From Nitzschia sp. DOCU1 (taxonomy: Eukaryota; Bacillariophyta; Bacillariophyceae; Bacillariales; Bacillariaceae), in contig OX595995.1 of the NCBI GenBank assembly GCA_951394045.1, positions 310,001 to 374,000 of the forward strand: 64,000 bases of DNA. Reading direction: 5' to 3'. Below, piece by piece: positions 32,474 to 43,611 of the stretch. The first letter of the stretch is position 1, and each line of letters begins with the position of its first letter. The notes beneath the pieces are model-generated. The model was given only the letters and a program-made list of their open reading frames with translations. It made no database searches and was not told the DNA's origin. The translations under genes and the position numbers were made by a program.

Positions 32474-33619
32474 TGAGTGTGGGTCATCAGAAGTGAGAAG
32501 AAATAAGGAAAACGCAGTCTCAAGAAGAACGGTACTTCGCTTCCCGGACTTCTGTCCCAAGCGTTCGTCGCGTGTACAATTCGAGTTGGATGCTTGGGTC
32601 TAGTATCGACCTAAGGAAAGTTTACTGACCCGATGCGGATCAGAAGAACCCCCATCGTAGCGAAAGGGGCTTCGTTGGGGTTGAAGACCGTGGCTCACAT
32701 AGGCACTCCCCTGCCAATAACTATGTTGAGATACGCTACCATGGAATGAATCATTTACTCGCCCTCGTCTCATGCCGATGGTTTACTAGAGCTAGTACTA
32801 GTTTATCTTGGCATGTAGCGCCAGCTTCCAAGGTTCTATTTTACTATTGCGGCTCGTCTGCTACGGGCGCAACCGGTAAGTAGCTATGGTTAATTACGGT
32901 AGCTACGAAAGTACCTTGCTGGCACTTCAACCAGTGACTGCCATTCCTGTTCTGGGGATGGTTCTACATGATGCCAACTTACGTGGCAGACGTTGTCTCA
33001 ATACTGGTAACCAATTGATTCTTTCGCCTCGGAATTTCTGTGATTCACGCCGGGGAAATGTCCTACACACGGCTCGTCCCAGGTACTGAACGTGAAAGCT
33101 TGTGCAACAAAAGAGCATACTTCACCACAATACCTGGTAGCCTTCATTCTCAGGCATATGTGGAGATGATCTTACTTAACGGTAGCGAATCAATCTGGGG
33201 GGCTACTTAGAACTTCAAGGGCAACGAATAGAATAGCCCGGCGCTTTCTCATATTAGAAAAGCAAGGGAAAACGGAGAACAAACTTCGTACTGATGCTGA
33301 CGCCGACAGCCGGCGGCACTTTTTGGTCTCGTGGGTTTGCTAGATTCTGATCATAGCATTTATCATCATCTTACCTTCGGATTTTGGTCCTGGTATCATC
33401 ATCCTTCGCTCTCTTGTCCTACAAGTATTGTCGACGGTCGATCTACTCTCGTCAGAAAGGCTCTGGTGTTACACGCTTCGTTACTCTCTTTGTCGCCTCG
33501 GTCGACTCCCGTCATTTCGCAAGTGAAGTAATCATATCGGTGGAAGCCCTTTGCCGCATGCAAAAGCCCATTGTGTACATTGAGATCCTTGAAAGCATCC
33601 AAATCATTCACAATACACA
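32474..33619. other. intergenic region, no gene seen
   Basis: Only short frames without recognisable products occur. No repeat longer than a few units was noticed. Confidence 0.4.
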
Positions 33620-34069
33620 ATGAATCGCCCCCGCACGGAACATGGCCAAGAATCTTTGGAGCACCTTGGTCTTAGCAGGCCCAGGAGCAGCATTAGCGGC
33701 AGCAGGACTACCGACGATGATGGATTTATACCCTCTGAAAAGTTGACGGGTCCTAAATCCAGTCAATTTTTGATTCGGCCGCCAAATCCTAACAACAGCG
33801 GCAGCACCAATACTCATCCTCATTCTCTTTGGAGAAATCATCATCACCAGACACCAACAATACCGCGGTCACTCGTCGGCGACAACAATGATTCATCGTC
33901 AACAAGTCTTTTGTATCAAACGTCTTTTACGTCCTTTGGGGATGCGTCATCTTCTCAATTCAGTTCCGGATACTTGTCGACGCGTTCCCTGGACTATGCA
34001 AGCAATGACTACAGTCGCAGCAGTAGTAGTGGTGGGGGCGGTGACAGCGCCGGTGGCAAGTTGCCATGA
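33620..34069 (+). CDS. Ser/Asn-rich ORF of unknown function (149 aa)
   Basis: The ORF starts with an ATG at 33620. It encodes a mostly disordered peptide rich in Ser, Asn, Pro and Gly, with SSSSGGGGDSAGGKLP at its end. No domain is recognised. It could be a first exon, but no continuation was found. Low complexity makes chance a real alternative. Confidence 0.3.
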   Translation: MNRPRTEHGQESLEHLGLSRPRSSISGSRTTDDDGFIPSEKLTGPKSSQFLIRPPNPNNSGSTNTHPHSLWRNHHHQTPTIPRSLVGDNNDSSSTSLLYQTSFTSFGDASSSQFSSGYLSTRSLDYASNDYSRSSSSGGGGDSAGGKLP

Positions 34070-34850
34070 CAAAATCATGCTATCCACTGCGGTGGTTGTC
34101 GGATACCATGTACAAAACAATTGCTGCTTGCATACGTTGAAAGGGAGCAGCAGTAAGTAGCTACATATGCTTTTGCTATACTTACAGGGCCTTGTTCTTG
34201 TTTGGAGCCGTTTTGCTCATTGTACAAATAACATAAGAACGAAGACTAACTACCTGAGATTACAGAGACTCTTCCGCCTGCGCCATATCCACTCTAGTGC
34301 TACTAGCTGAAAGCCGCTTCTTCTAATAGAAGGACGTGTTAGTGCATAGTGGGCCCTTACGCCTTTCAAAATAAGTATGATTGGTGGAAGGGTTATTGGT
34401 CTGCCAAAAAGCTGGTATCTCGAACGATGCCCCTTGTAGTTTGTTGCTCGACGACTTCTCCTTGACGCTACTGGCCAGTAGTAGGCAAGGCCATTGTGTC
34501 CCTTTGCCTGCTTAGCGTGATAACAATAAAAAAATGGAGAGATGGAACAAAGGTGCTTGTATAAACATTGCAGTACTACTATTATTTATCAGCTAGTAGT
34601 TTAGCAAAGAAGCCCATGCTTTTTTGGATGTAGCAAAAAACGACGAGCGAGGAGCACTCTAGGCGATTGTGACGAGGAGATGCATGACCGTACTAGCGGC
34701 GGCTGGACTCTAGCACACTAGAACTAGGAGCATGCCGCGGTTGCGCTTGTTGAAGAACTGTGGGAGCTGCGGTCGTCTACATAGCTTCCATATCCCATAA
34801 GCTAAAACAAGGGTTTAGACAAGGGAGCTAGAAGTAGTCAGTAGTAGTAG
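34070..34850. other. intergenic region, no gene seen
   Basis: No coding potential was recognised. The stretch lies downstream of the HD-domain remnant on the minus strand, where the missing half of that gene would be expected, but I could not find it. Confidence 0.4.
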
Positions 34851-35127
34851 CTAGCTAACTCTTGTGTGCTTTGCGATGCTTTCACTACGATCCGCGCTAT
34901 CCTGTTCATTGGTGGAAGAGATTGGATCGTAAATGGCATCGTGAAAAAAGGTGGCAAAACGCAACACTCGGCCTGCATCGTCCTTTGTCAATGTCTCTAG
35001 TATGGAATCCACATATTCGAGCATTTCCCAAAGGTGCACGAGAGTGTGATAATGACGTTGCTGTTCGGTATGCTGTTCGACCAGACGATGGAACCAGCGT
35101 CCATCGCTTTGCTCCTCGGATCCAATA
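34851..35127 (-). pseudogene. HD-superfamily phosphohydrolase fragment (COG4339-like)
   Basis: The minus-strand frame carries GRWFHRLVEQHTEQQRHYHT, then LVHLWEMLEYVD, then ATFFHDAIYDP and TNEQDSAD. These match the first half of bacterial-type metal-dependent HD phosphohydrolases: a His in RHYHT and the HD pair in FHDAIYD. The usual family length is about 200 residues; here the frame ends about 15 residues after the NEQDSA motif, and no start codon lies in frame. A 3' splice site (CTAATTTAG) at 35128 may begin the exon. Either it is a truncated remnant or the flanking exons escaped me. It lies within 260 bases of the end of the rhodanese gene, on the same strand. Confidence 0.6.
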
Positions 35128-35382
35128 CTAAATTAGATATCCTCAGTGGAATCCGGAAACTCCTCGTCATCGTCGTCAAGACGATGGCGTAGTCGACAAA
35201 TAACGAGTCCTTAACAATGGAAGAGTGGGACGTTTCTGCCTGGGATCCTAGTCGTTTCGTCTCCTCATTGGTTACCCGAGCCTCTTCTGTCCTGTCCCAT
35301 TGATCTTCCGATTTTAGGGTATAGTCGGCTTCGGGCTGTGGCGCCATCGACGGCTCATGTGGTCGTATCATGCGGCATTTAA

Positions 35383-37652
35383 TCATTTTCGAAAGAGATT
35401 TGGATCGACGGAACTGTTGGGCGGCGGCCAAGCATCCTTTCCATCCGGGGGCTGAAACGAAATATATAGAGGCCGCCCAAACAACTTGATCTTGCCATCT
35501 CTTGCAACAGCCCGTGCCGCGTCGTCCGGAGTAGCCATTTCTACCCATCCTTGGCCAAGAAACTTGCCCGAGACTCGATCTGATCGCCATACTATATGCG
35601 TTATGCCCGGCAAGGTCTCCATCAAGGTAGCCTCGTCCATGTTTTTGCGGCACATGTTCTTCAACTGCAAACGCGTTACTTGATTTGGGTTGGGCGCCTT
35701 GCGATCACCTTCTTCAGGTTGTAAGAGTCCACGTTGTGCCATTTTGCGCTCGTACTCTTCAATTTCCTCTTGATCCCGTTGACGCAATTCCCGTTTGGAT
35801 GTAATACCTTGCTCGACACACAGGTCGCAACGGACTTGTTTACCCAATTTCTTTCGTCCTTCCTTGTCGGCCAAGAAACAATCACGGCAAATCAAACTTG
35901 GCACGCCACACGTTGGACAACGTCGTTTACCGCGATACATATCCCATGGCTTGTGACAAGCTTCGCACTTGCCCATCACGGTGACCTCGCCTTTTTTCTT
36001 CGTGTCTTCATCATCAACAGCCTTGCCGTGCAATTCGCCGTCTACCTTGGGTGGTGCATGTGCAAAACGCTTGTCAAAAACATAATTCTTGCCTTGCCAA
36101 TAGCCTCCATCCGGGAACTCCTTGAAATACTTGTCAATGCCGCCTATGAATCACAGTCGTACGCGGTGCGGGAACAAACTCGATGAGAAACGTGTCATTC
36201 CTAGACTCCACCCCAAATAAATTCGATATACATACCTTGCAATTGATAGACGCCTTGAATGCCCAATTCCTTGATTTCAGGATCCGTCTCCATCTTGTAC
36301 TTGAGCAGAGCCGAAGCTCTTTCGCATCGAATACCTCCCGTACAATACATTAGGACTTGTTTTCCTTTCATCATTTCTTTCGTTTCCGGCTTGTCCAACC
36401 AAACTGGAAATTCCGTCGACTTGCGCATTTTAGGATCCAGCCACAGGGGTCCATTCGTATCCCTCGTTTCCAATGATAACGTCGCCTCCTTGCTGTTGGG
36501 CGGAACAAACCGGCCAATAGCAGCTTCATAATGATTCCGTACATCAATAATCACAGTGTTGGGCTCTGCTAATTTGGCATGATAATCTTTTGGTTCCAAA
36601 TGCGTTCCTTGAAATTTTGCAATCGGGGGCGCCTTGGAGCCTTCCAATCCATAATGTACTAATTCCACGACCTTGAAGACTTTGAGATTGGGAAACTTTT
36701 GCGCCAAGGGCAAGTCATTGGTCAATTTAAACTCTGTTGCATCAAATTCCGTCGGACGTAGTTTTCGCAGTGTCGTACAATACTCGACAATCGCAGCGTG
36801 CGTTGCTGTCAAGGTACAATTCAATCCTTCCTTGGCAACACGCATACGACCCGTCAAACCAAGTCGAGTGCCGACTTGCTGCAGTGTCTTGAGCATGAAA
36901 TGATACGTGGCTTCGTCCCAAATGGGTTCCACGTATTGATAAAACAATAGGAGTGTAATGTTGTTTTGATCTTGAGGTTTGGTTTCACCTAAAAGACGTT
37001 GTTTCTTGATTTGTTCATCATAGAATTCAATGGCTGAACTAGCCACAATACGACCATTGTCTTGTCCTGTCAGGGCTTTGGATTCGGCGGCATGCTGGGC
37101 GTCCAATAGTTGAGTTTGTGTGGCCCGAGGAATACTACGAGGCGCCGCTCCCCCATTGTCACTTGCTGTTGCCATGGACTTGCTCTTTGAAGTTGTGGCA
37201 ACGCCATCATGGTCTCGATCGCTATCATCAGCGTCTGAAGTCGACTTTGATGATTTATGCTTTTTCTTCTTCTTTTTGGATTCTTTCTTGGACTTTTTGG
37301 ATGATTTCCTTTCTCCGTCATGCTGGTCATCACTGATACGTTTCGTCGTTGTCGTCTTCATTTCGGCTTTTGAAGCTTGGCGATCATCTTGCTGCGCTGT
37401 CGATTCTCCACCCGACTGATACTGTGGAGGAGAGGAGGATTGCGCCTCATCAGCAGCCGATCCAGAATCTGCATCGTTAGTGTCCGTCCGTTTCAACCGC
37501 TTGCTTTCCTTCTTTACTTTCTTCTTTTCTTCTTTGCGCTTTCGTTTTCGCTCCTTCTTTTCACGTCGTCGTTGTTCGTCGTCGTCGGCCTCGTGGTCCA
37601 CTGGGCTTTCTCGCTCTTTGGCTTCACGGTGCCCGTCTTTGTTCTTTGCCAT
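35383..37652 (-). CDS. rhodanese-domain protein, TSTD2/TrhO-like, with zinc and RRM-like parts (725 aa)
   Basis: Exons on the minus strand are 37652-36236 and 36143-35383; the 92-nt intron splits a Gly codon in YQLQGGIDKYF. Residues 1-190 are a Lys/Ser/Asp-rich disordered leader with many nuclear-localisation-like Lys runs. About 240-340 is an acylphosphatase-like N-domain (ITLLLFYQYVEP; RMRVAKEGLNCTLT) as in bacterial TrhO. The rhodanese domain follows, with the catalytic loop YCTGGIRCERA (Cys near 437). Exon 2 has the rest of that module (EFPDGGYWQGKNYVFDKRF) and paired Cys motifs (CEAC, CPTC, CRDC, CDLC; about 530-585), as in animal TSTD2. The end (about 635-705) looks like an RRM fold (GQGWVEMATPDDAARAV; LYISF). 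TrhO hydroxylates tRNA uridine 34; a tRNA-modifying role here is an inference. ATG 37652 is the first in frame. Confidence 0.88.
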
Positions 37653-38432
37653 TTTGCGGCTCCTACAGGCAGGTCCTTCACCGATGATCACGTCAACAAA
37701 CTCGCTACGGCTCGTCGCTGTACTCGGCTTGCTACCTCGTCCAATACTATCTAGCAGCAACAATGGTTTCTCTCGTTCGAGGGAAATCGTAGTCTAGTTG
37801 CTGTAGAATAGCACCTCAACGACAGTCATCGTCTAAGTCTCCCCCGATGCCCAAGAATCTTTTTTTGTGGGTGGAGAGAAAAGATCGGGTCTGGCCTTCC
37901 CCCGTTGGATCGGGCAATCTCAGTCGGACGGGTCCAGCTGATTGAATGCCTGCGTCCATCCACGTGGCAGTGCAGAACCGACAATAGATAGCTGCGGTAT
38001 GGTCTGGCGATAACAACATTGGGAGTGCAATGAATACTTGTCTGTTTTAGCTGTAAGAAGCAAACGGCTCTAGTAGCTATCTGCCTGGTAATGTATGGTC
38101 CGAGAAGGCGCCGCTGCTGATGGAGAATGCCTCACTCCATTTCATAACGGTGGTAGCGAACAACCGACTCAATAGCTAGTAGCTGCGGTATGGCAATGAT
38201 GATGATGGCGGTGGTGGTGCAATGAATACTTGTTTGTTCTAGATGTAAGCAAACGGCTCTCTACTAGTAGAGCTATAGCAGTTAGTCAATGAAGCGTAGA
38301 GTACGCATTCCACCAACTAATTGATTCTAGTAGTTATTCCCTCCAACAACTCTTGCACATAGCAGATGATACCATGTCTCCTATTTCGTAGAGGATGACA
38401 ATGGGGTATTACCACAATGTACACCGTGAGGA
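37653..38432. other. intergenic region with a diverged direct repeat
   Basis: The stretch holds the promoter side of the rhodanese gene and the 3' side of the next gene. A direct repeat of about 90 bp is listed separately. No gene was seen. Confidence 0.4.
37990..38270. repeat. diverged direct repeat, about 90 bp, offset 191
   Basis: The blocks 37990-38079 and 38181-38270 share AGCTGCGGTATGG, then GTGCAATGAATACTTGT, then AAGCAAACGGCTCT in the same order and spacing. They differ by substitutions and small indels. Origin is unknown. Confidence 0.7.
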
Positions 38433-38924
38433 TCATGATGTTCTCCCGATGGCTTCAATGATTCCGTTGTGCAAATTCCAACACAACAACATGGACCGAC
38501 AAAGCAAGCAAAGCCCAACAACCATTACGAAATTGGTCAACAGTGTAAAAATATCGACACAAGACACATGAACGACTGTCCCATCCTTGTGGTGGCGACG
38601 CTCGCCTAACGAAGATCGTCTTCGAAGTGGAGGGCTGTCCCCATGGGACGAAGAATGCGACCAGCGGCAAGGGGCTTGTTGTTCTTCGCCGTCCTCGTCA
38701 GCATCATCCAAGTACTCCTCGTTTCGTCGCGTAGCAAAATTGGGTTGACTTCTATTTCTCGCTGCTTTTTTCCTTCTTGCGGATACTGGGTTTGTACCCT
38801 TTCCTCCCCCGACAACGATCAGCTCTGACGAGGATTGTGCTGGGCAGTCCATGGTCTTAGCAGTTCTTCGTTCGGGTGGCAGTGGTACGGCATCGCCTAT
38901 TTCCATTTGAATTGAAGACTTCAT
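38433..38924 (-). CDS. small protein with one C-terminal membrane segment (about 163 aa)
   Basis: A single-exon ORF with ATG 38924 preferred; an earlier in-frame ATG at 39119 would add 65 residues that look like 5' UTR. The first part is Pro/Arg/Ser-rich and charged (VSARRKKAARNRSQ; EYLDDADEDGEEQQ). A hydrophobic segment follows near the end (FTLLTNFVMVVGLCLLCRSM), with a few residues after it. This is the layout of a tail-anchored protein. No family is recognised. Confidence 0.45.
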   Translation of the reverse strand: MKSSIQMEIGDAVPLPPERRTAKTMDCPAQSSSELIVVGGGKGTNPVSARRKKAARNRSQPNFATRRNEEYLDDADEDGEEQQAPCRWSHSSSHGDSPPLRRRSSLGERRHHKDGTVVHVSCVDIFTLLTNFVMVVGLCLLCRSMLLCWNLHNGIIEAIGRTS

Positions 38925-40233
38925 TGTTTGACATATGAAACAATGTATGATGATCGTGTAGACAAAAGTGAGTTTGCAACCAACGGAACCATAGGCCGAT
39001 GTGGCACCTTTGAAGGATAGCCGGGCTATTGCTGATTGGTTGTCGTTGCGGAGGTGGTGTGTGGGCATAGTTTTCGGTTGATAGGCTTCTTCTCTTTCTT
39101 TTTCATAATATGGCCCCATGAGAACCCTCTAAGGGAAGTTGATCTTAGAAATTGTTCATACGGTACCACAAAAGGAAAAGACCGAACTCTCGTCTGCAAG
39201 TGCTTTTTCCAAAGCGCGTACTGTACGAAACTATCGGTAGTTTTGTTGACATTTACGACTGCATAAGTGCGAATTTCAAAGACACATTCAGTGTCACGTC
39301 ATATATGCCTTTTTGCGACTCTTTCCCTTTTTTGGTAGACGTGTTCGATTTTCCGACTTCCCGCATCTCAAGTACGTCACATTAATTCATTTTTCTCTTC
39401 GTCTACGGTAATAAGCTCACATCCCAAAACGATCACCCAAGGCCACAACATCATGTCATCTGTTGTGTAGGCAGCGATCATGTAGACCTCGATGACACGA
39501 CGAGAAGCAGGACAGCTAGCAAAAAAAGCACTGAAAAGTGTACTGTAACTCGTCGGGAAGAATCTGACACTTTCCAGCAAGAAAGCTCTGCCACCGTAAT
39601 AGTCGAAGGCGACTTCCACAAAGATGACGAAGGACGTTGCATGACGGCCCGATATCTCTTACACGTGATGGCTCTTAAACAACCTACTTCTATGTTCACA
39701 TGAACATGCTTTGGCTAGTGCACTTTCAACTCGTCACTATTTGTCGGCCTTGGGCTCGTGCCATAGTAATGATGCAAACGACAAGGATGGACTGCGTTCT
39801 GAAGTCCTGGTATCAAGGTCATTTGATGGGCTTCTCGCTAGTAGCCCCATGCCTCAAACCCGGCAGGAAAACTCATTGGCATTCCTCTCCGATCAACGAG
39901 CACCGGAGGCCTTGAGAGACACGGCAACCACAGAAAGCATCTTTATCCCGCTGTTGATATGTTGGTAGAGCGCTGCCATCCATGATGTAGCCTCGACAGT
40001 TGCAATTCGAACGTGATCGTCAAGATAAAGACTGCTCAATCGTTTTCTTATTCAAGAAAGTGAAAAGAAGGGAGAGCTTGAGAGTGCGAGCTGTGCACGA
40101 GCCAAGTATGCAGTTAGGACTGACGGCATGGCAGTGGCTATGCCAGGCTAATCTGAGGAATCGCTGCCGCCTGCGCCCGCTTCGGCCAGCTCTCCCGCCG
40201 ACTGCTTTTGCTCGCTACTGCCGCAACAGAGTT
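38925..40233. other. intergenic region, no supported gene
   Basis: A plus-strand open frame at 39711-39968 has a protein-like composition (ENSLAFLSDQRAPEALRD) but no ATG, and it could not be joined in frame to the ORF at 40234. No other feature was recognised. Confidence 0.3.
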
Positions 40234-40557
40234 ATGAACGACAATCAGCTAGGCGCTCTGAAACATGACGGGCAGAGGACTTCTACGGTTAATAATATGG
40301 TATTTTGGGATTATAGAGAAGCGGAAGAGGCTATTGTCTTTGCACCAATCCCTCGGCTCGATTCTGTTATTGCAGTGGGTCTGTCGACAAATCAGTCAGA
40401 CCATCTCGACGCGGTCCGTGCTGTACGATGCCCGACTCTCGAGGAAACTTCCTGCAACACAAGTGAAGCAGACGACGTAAATTCGTTGGATTCCGAAATG
40501 TTCTGGACATTCCAACAAGACCAGCGCATTCATTTCGAGAAGACTGAGCTACAATGA
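40234..40557 (+). CDS. possible protein or 3' exon of unknown function (107 aa)
   Basis: The frame starts at ATG 40234 and stays open upstream to 40000. The peptide (MNDNQLGALKHDG; VFWDYREAEEAIVFAPIPRL; EMFWTFQQDQRIHFEK) has aromatic and acidic residues spread in a protein-like way and no low-complexity runs. No domain is recognised. It may be the last exon of a gene whose earlier exons lie in 39.7-40.2 kb. Confidence 0.35.
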   Translation: MNDNQLGALKHDGQRTSTVNNMVFWDYREAEEAIVFAPIPRLDSVIAVGLSTNQSDHLDAVRAVRCPTLEETSCNTSEADDVNSLDSEMFWTFQQDQRIHFEKTELQ

Positions 40558-40925
40558 GTGAATCTTGTTACCCGATTGTCAAAAACTAACGAATGCACCA
40601 TTTCATACAATACGAAGGTGCCCTTCATCTAACGCCGAGACACAAAGGGGCGAAGAAACATTGAATGAAAAAAAAAAACACAGATTTTTGCTTGTTATTT
40701 TGTCACTACGGTAGCGTTGGGCTATTTTTGGAATTGTCTCAATGGTGATAATTGTTGCAGATTCAGACACTGTCCCTCAAGACTTGCCACTCGATAGAGA
40801 CGACACATGTAAATTAATATGGAGAATGCTGGGCTATCATCAATGTGGGAGGTGATATCCTACTGATCGTTCATTGTTTTTCTTTCTTTCCAGAAGTTTG
40901 ATTATCGTCTGGCGACAGTTCGGCC
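40558..40925. other. intergenic region between convergent genes
   Basis: This holds an A-rich run at 40669-40678 and A/T-rich sequence that would suit poly(A) sites of the two convergent neighbours. No gene was seen. Confidence 0.4.
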
Positions 40926-41705
40926 CTACTCATGTAGGGGTATCTTTCTGGAGCCAGCGGCAGTCGGGTTTTTGTTTCGTGTCCGTCGCGCAGACTTTGT
41001 GGTGAAGGACCTGCCGTTTGCATCGGTTATGATGTTGCTTTTGAGAGCTGTTTTGACGATCGCATTACGTCTACGGGCCTTTCTTTGTGGCGCGTTAGAA
41101 TGTTTCTGGCCACTCTTTGTAAGGAGAGCGTTTTTGTTGTGGGGCCTAGTACGGGGGCCTTTGATACCACTTACGAGATCCCGACGAATAACGCTTGCAG
41201 CGTGGTCATTAGACATGATCGAAATAATGCCTCGTCGAGGATCGTATTGAAGAAATCTTCCATCTTTTATCCATATGGCTTCCATGATGGATCGAATGGC
41301 GGAAGAAGGCATGGACGCAGTCGTGCGAGCCCCGACGCCTTCGACTATTTGTGCACGAAGACACCGGCCACGGTATTCAGACACCAGTGTCCTATAGTAT
41401 CTGTTGCCCTCGACGTGATAACATAATCTTGGCTCTCTGCTATTTTCTTCTACCAGAAGCACATCAGAATGTGGTAGTGTGGCAACCATGGCTAATTCGG
41501 CCGCAGTCACCCCACCGGACGATAAAGAGTTTCTAACAGTCTTCTCGTTACTATTATTAGTAGCTCGTTCTTCGAATGATGAGGACGATGGCGGCATTGT
41601 TAGCGGATGGGCATCATCATTATCCCACAAAAATGCTGGAGACGATTCTGTCAGACCCCATCCCGTCGGACTGAATTCAGCAGTGATTGGTTCCCATTCC
41701 ATCAT
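40926..41705 (-). CDS. DUF6824-type domain protein (259 aa)
   Basis: The ATG at 41705 (two consecutive ATGs) starts the frame; upstream the open frame has no ATG. The central region carries a diverged form of the diatom DUF6824 pattern: DVLL, then NRYYRTLVSEYRGRC (usually N-x-R-F-R/Y-x2-V-x5-Y), then SIMEAIWIKDGRFLQYD (I-x-x-GGRFL), then the last helix with NDHAASVIRRDL (A-x2-K-V/I-x2-x-L-R). The usual GRGx loop after DVLL is replaced by VEENSREP. The C-terminal 70 residues are strongly basic (RKARRRNAIVK; KSARRTRNK), suggesting a nuclear, nucleic acid-associated protein. The function of the domain is not established. Confidence 0.72.
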   Translation of the reverse strand: MMEWEPITAEFSPTGWGLTESSPAFLWDNDDAHPLTMPPSSSSFEERATNNSNEKTVRNSLSSGGVTAAELAMVATLPHSDVLLVEENSREPRLCYHVEGNRYYRTLVSEYRGRCLRAQIVEGVGARTTASMPSSAIRSIMEAIWIKDGRFLQYDPRRGIISIMSNDHAASVIRRDLVSGIKGPRTRPHNKNALLTKSGQKHSNAPQRKARRRNAIVKTALKSNIITDANGRSFTTKSARRTRNKNPTAAGSRKIPLHE

Positions 41706-41886
41706 GGTCAAGTTATGTGTGCTTTGGTTGCAGGTTTCGTCTTTTGCAATTTTATGAGCGGGCCCCACGACTCACTCCAACGTTGAAGGCCGTTTCAGTC
41801 GTGCGCGTTCCAGCAGCACGTTCTTCGGAGATCCCCGAATCAAAAGTCTAAGGTATACGCATACGTATGTGCTCCTGGTATGGACC

Positions 41887-43191
41887 TTTGAATATGATCA
41901 GTCGAATGAATCAATCATCGCGGTGCCGCCGCCATTTTCACCAAAAATCAAAAAATCCTTTTTGCATGTCTATGATACATTCATTGGAACCATCCAGCAT
42001 GCCGTGAAGGTTGTCTACGGTCCGATGGACCGATTCTACGATCTGGCGGACGAGCACGATGATACAAGTACTTTGATTGCGTTCCCGGAAACGACTCTTG
42101 GTGCAAGGAGACTATCAGCCATTGCAGAGAAGAACAATCAGAAGAAGAAGAAGAAGAAGAATATCCAATCTCGAATGCATCAACTCAATCTCAACCTCAA
42201 TTCGTCTGGTCACTTTGTTGCCCCACATGTGAGTGTGACGTGCGCAATCGTTCGGATGACGCCGTTGTTTCAGTTCCACTGCAAATGTATTCCAACAAAG
42301 TCATCATCCAGAACGCAAGCTTCGCTAGTATCAATTACACGTGGCACACAAAGACCGAAGTTTGGGTTACCGAACCGAGTGCCCAAAATGCTGGAAATGT
42401 ACGTTGTCTTGATGGATCACGAGCTTGCAGATTGATCCTTTGCTTGCATCAAGCCAGTTTGCGACCAGACTTGAAGTGTTGTACGGCGGCTGCAAAGGCA
42501 TTGGATCCGGAATGGTGCCTTGTTGCTGCGTCTATTCAGGCTTGGTGGATCAACAGCAACAAGCGGCCTTCTTTGACCAAAAGCTCGTCCTGCTACCATC
42601 ACTTCGGGTCTCATCATCGCTGACAAAAGAAAACAGGGAGCGGCATGAAGGTCAATCGTCCTTGATTTCGTTTAACGACCACACCGGTGATAGTTATCAT
42701 TGTGGCCACCAAGTCTTCACCTCGGAATCGATATGGAACGAGGAAGAGCCAGCCGCTACGCATCTTACTTTGAATAATACTTGCAGCAGCAGCAGCTGGG
42801 GCAGCGGTTGGATCCTACTACAAGCGGTTTGGGTGGCGGAAGCGACAACATACCGACGAATGCCAGTGGGACCATGTAGAATTCGCAGCCTCTAAAGGAA
42901 AACCACCATGCTGGAGAGGATTTTGTACAATTGTCGAAGGGCGTATCCAGCTATACCTGTCCTAAATCTTTGGAACGAATTGTCGCCTCCATACGAAGTT
43001 GCCTCGAGAGAGTTGTCGGTGGATTGGCTTGCTTGGCGGCATGGCTCCACTTCTCTTGGCAAGGATGGCTAATGATAACAACAAGCCAGAATGTGATTGT
43101 TTTGTGGATCCTAGCCAGGTCTTGGAGTTTACCCGTCCTCTCCTCGTTCGTAACGATTCCAGGCATTGACCGAGCCACGACGGTTTGGTAA
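41887..43191 (+). pseudogene. broken or mis-resolved gene of unknown function
   Basis: Three protein-like stretches follow each other in different frames. The first, 41887-42239, includes HAVKVVYGPMDRFYDLADEH. The second, about 42162-42398, includes CCPTCECDVRN and TWHTKTEVWVTEPSAQNAG. The third, 42431-42895, includes FATRLEVLYGGCKGIGSG and LVDQQQQAAFFDQK. Further hydrophobic frames follow to 43191. The first change of frame falls by an (AAG)n run at 42141-42160, where slippage is plausible. The second could be a 32-nt GT-AG intron (42399-42430). No single reading gives one protein, so this is either a decayed gene or one with unusual splicing. It is divergent from the DUF6824-type gene. Confidence 0.4.
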
Positions 43192-43611
43192 ACTGGCTCA
43201 TTCCTCCAGTGTTTGGGTAGTTTTACTGAAAGCTTCCGTGGGCGGGTTCGAGCGGCTCAACAACCTGCCACTTGGCCTCCGTACTGAAAGAAGCTCAAAG
43301 AAAGTTGGCGTAGCTGATTCTGCATGTCGCGCTGTCAAGCGAAGTGACATCTTGGGAGGATCCTCGCCCCCACTAATTGATTCTCAGCTCCAGTGCTTAA
43401 TCATAATGTGATGAGCGGCTCGATCATCATGTTGTAGCTAACCACTGGAGAGCACGACGGGGAGCATATCTATGGGAGTCTTACGTTGGAGCTAAGATTA
43501 AGATTACATGAAAAAATCCACTGATTGTCTTTATTGTAATCTTCTAGTCAGTGTGTTTACCAGCCTGGACGTCACTCCTACAACTTGCCTCCACCATGAT
43601 AAAATACTTCT
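43192..43611. other. intergenic region, no gene seen
   Basis: No coding signal or repeat was recognised. The right part is the 3' flank of the first TPR-like gene. Confidence 0.4.

Noticed and set aside
39711..40557. A two-exon gene joined by a 35-nt intron at 39965-39999.
   Set aside because: The splice consensus is present, but the join shifts the frame to an early stop, so only the second part is listed, as a weak ORF.
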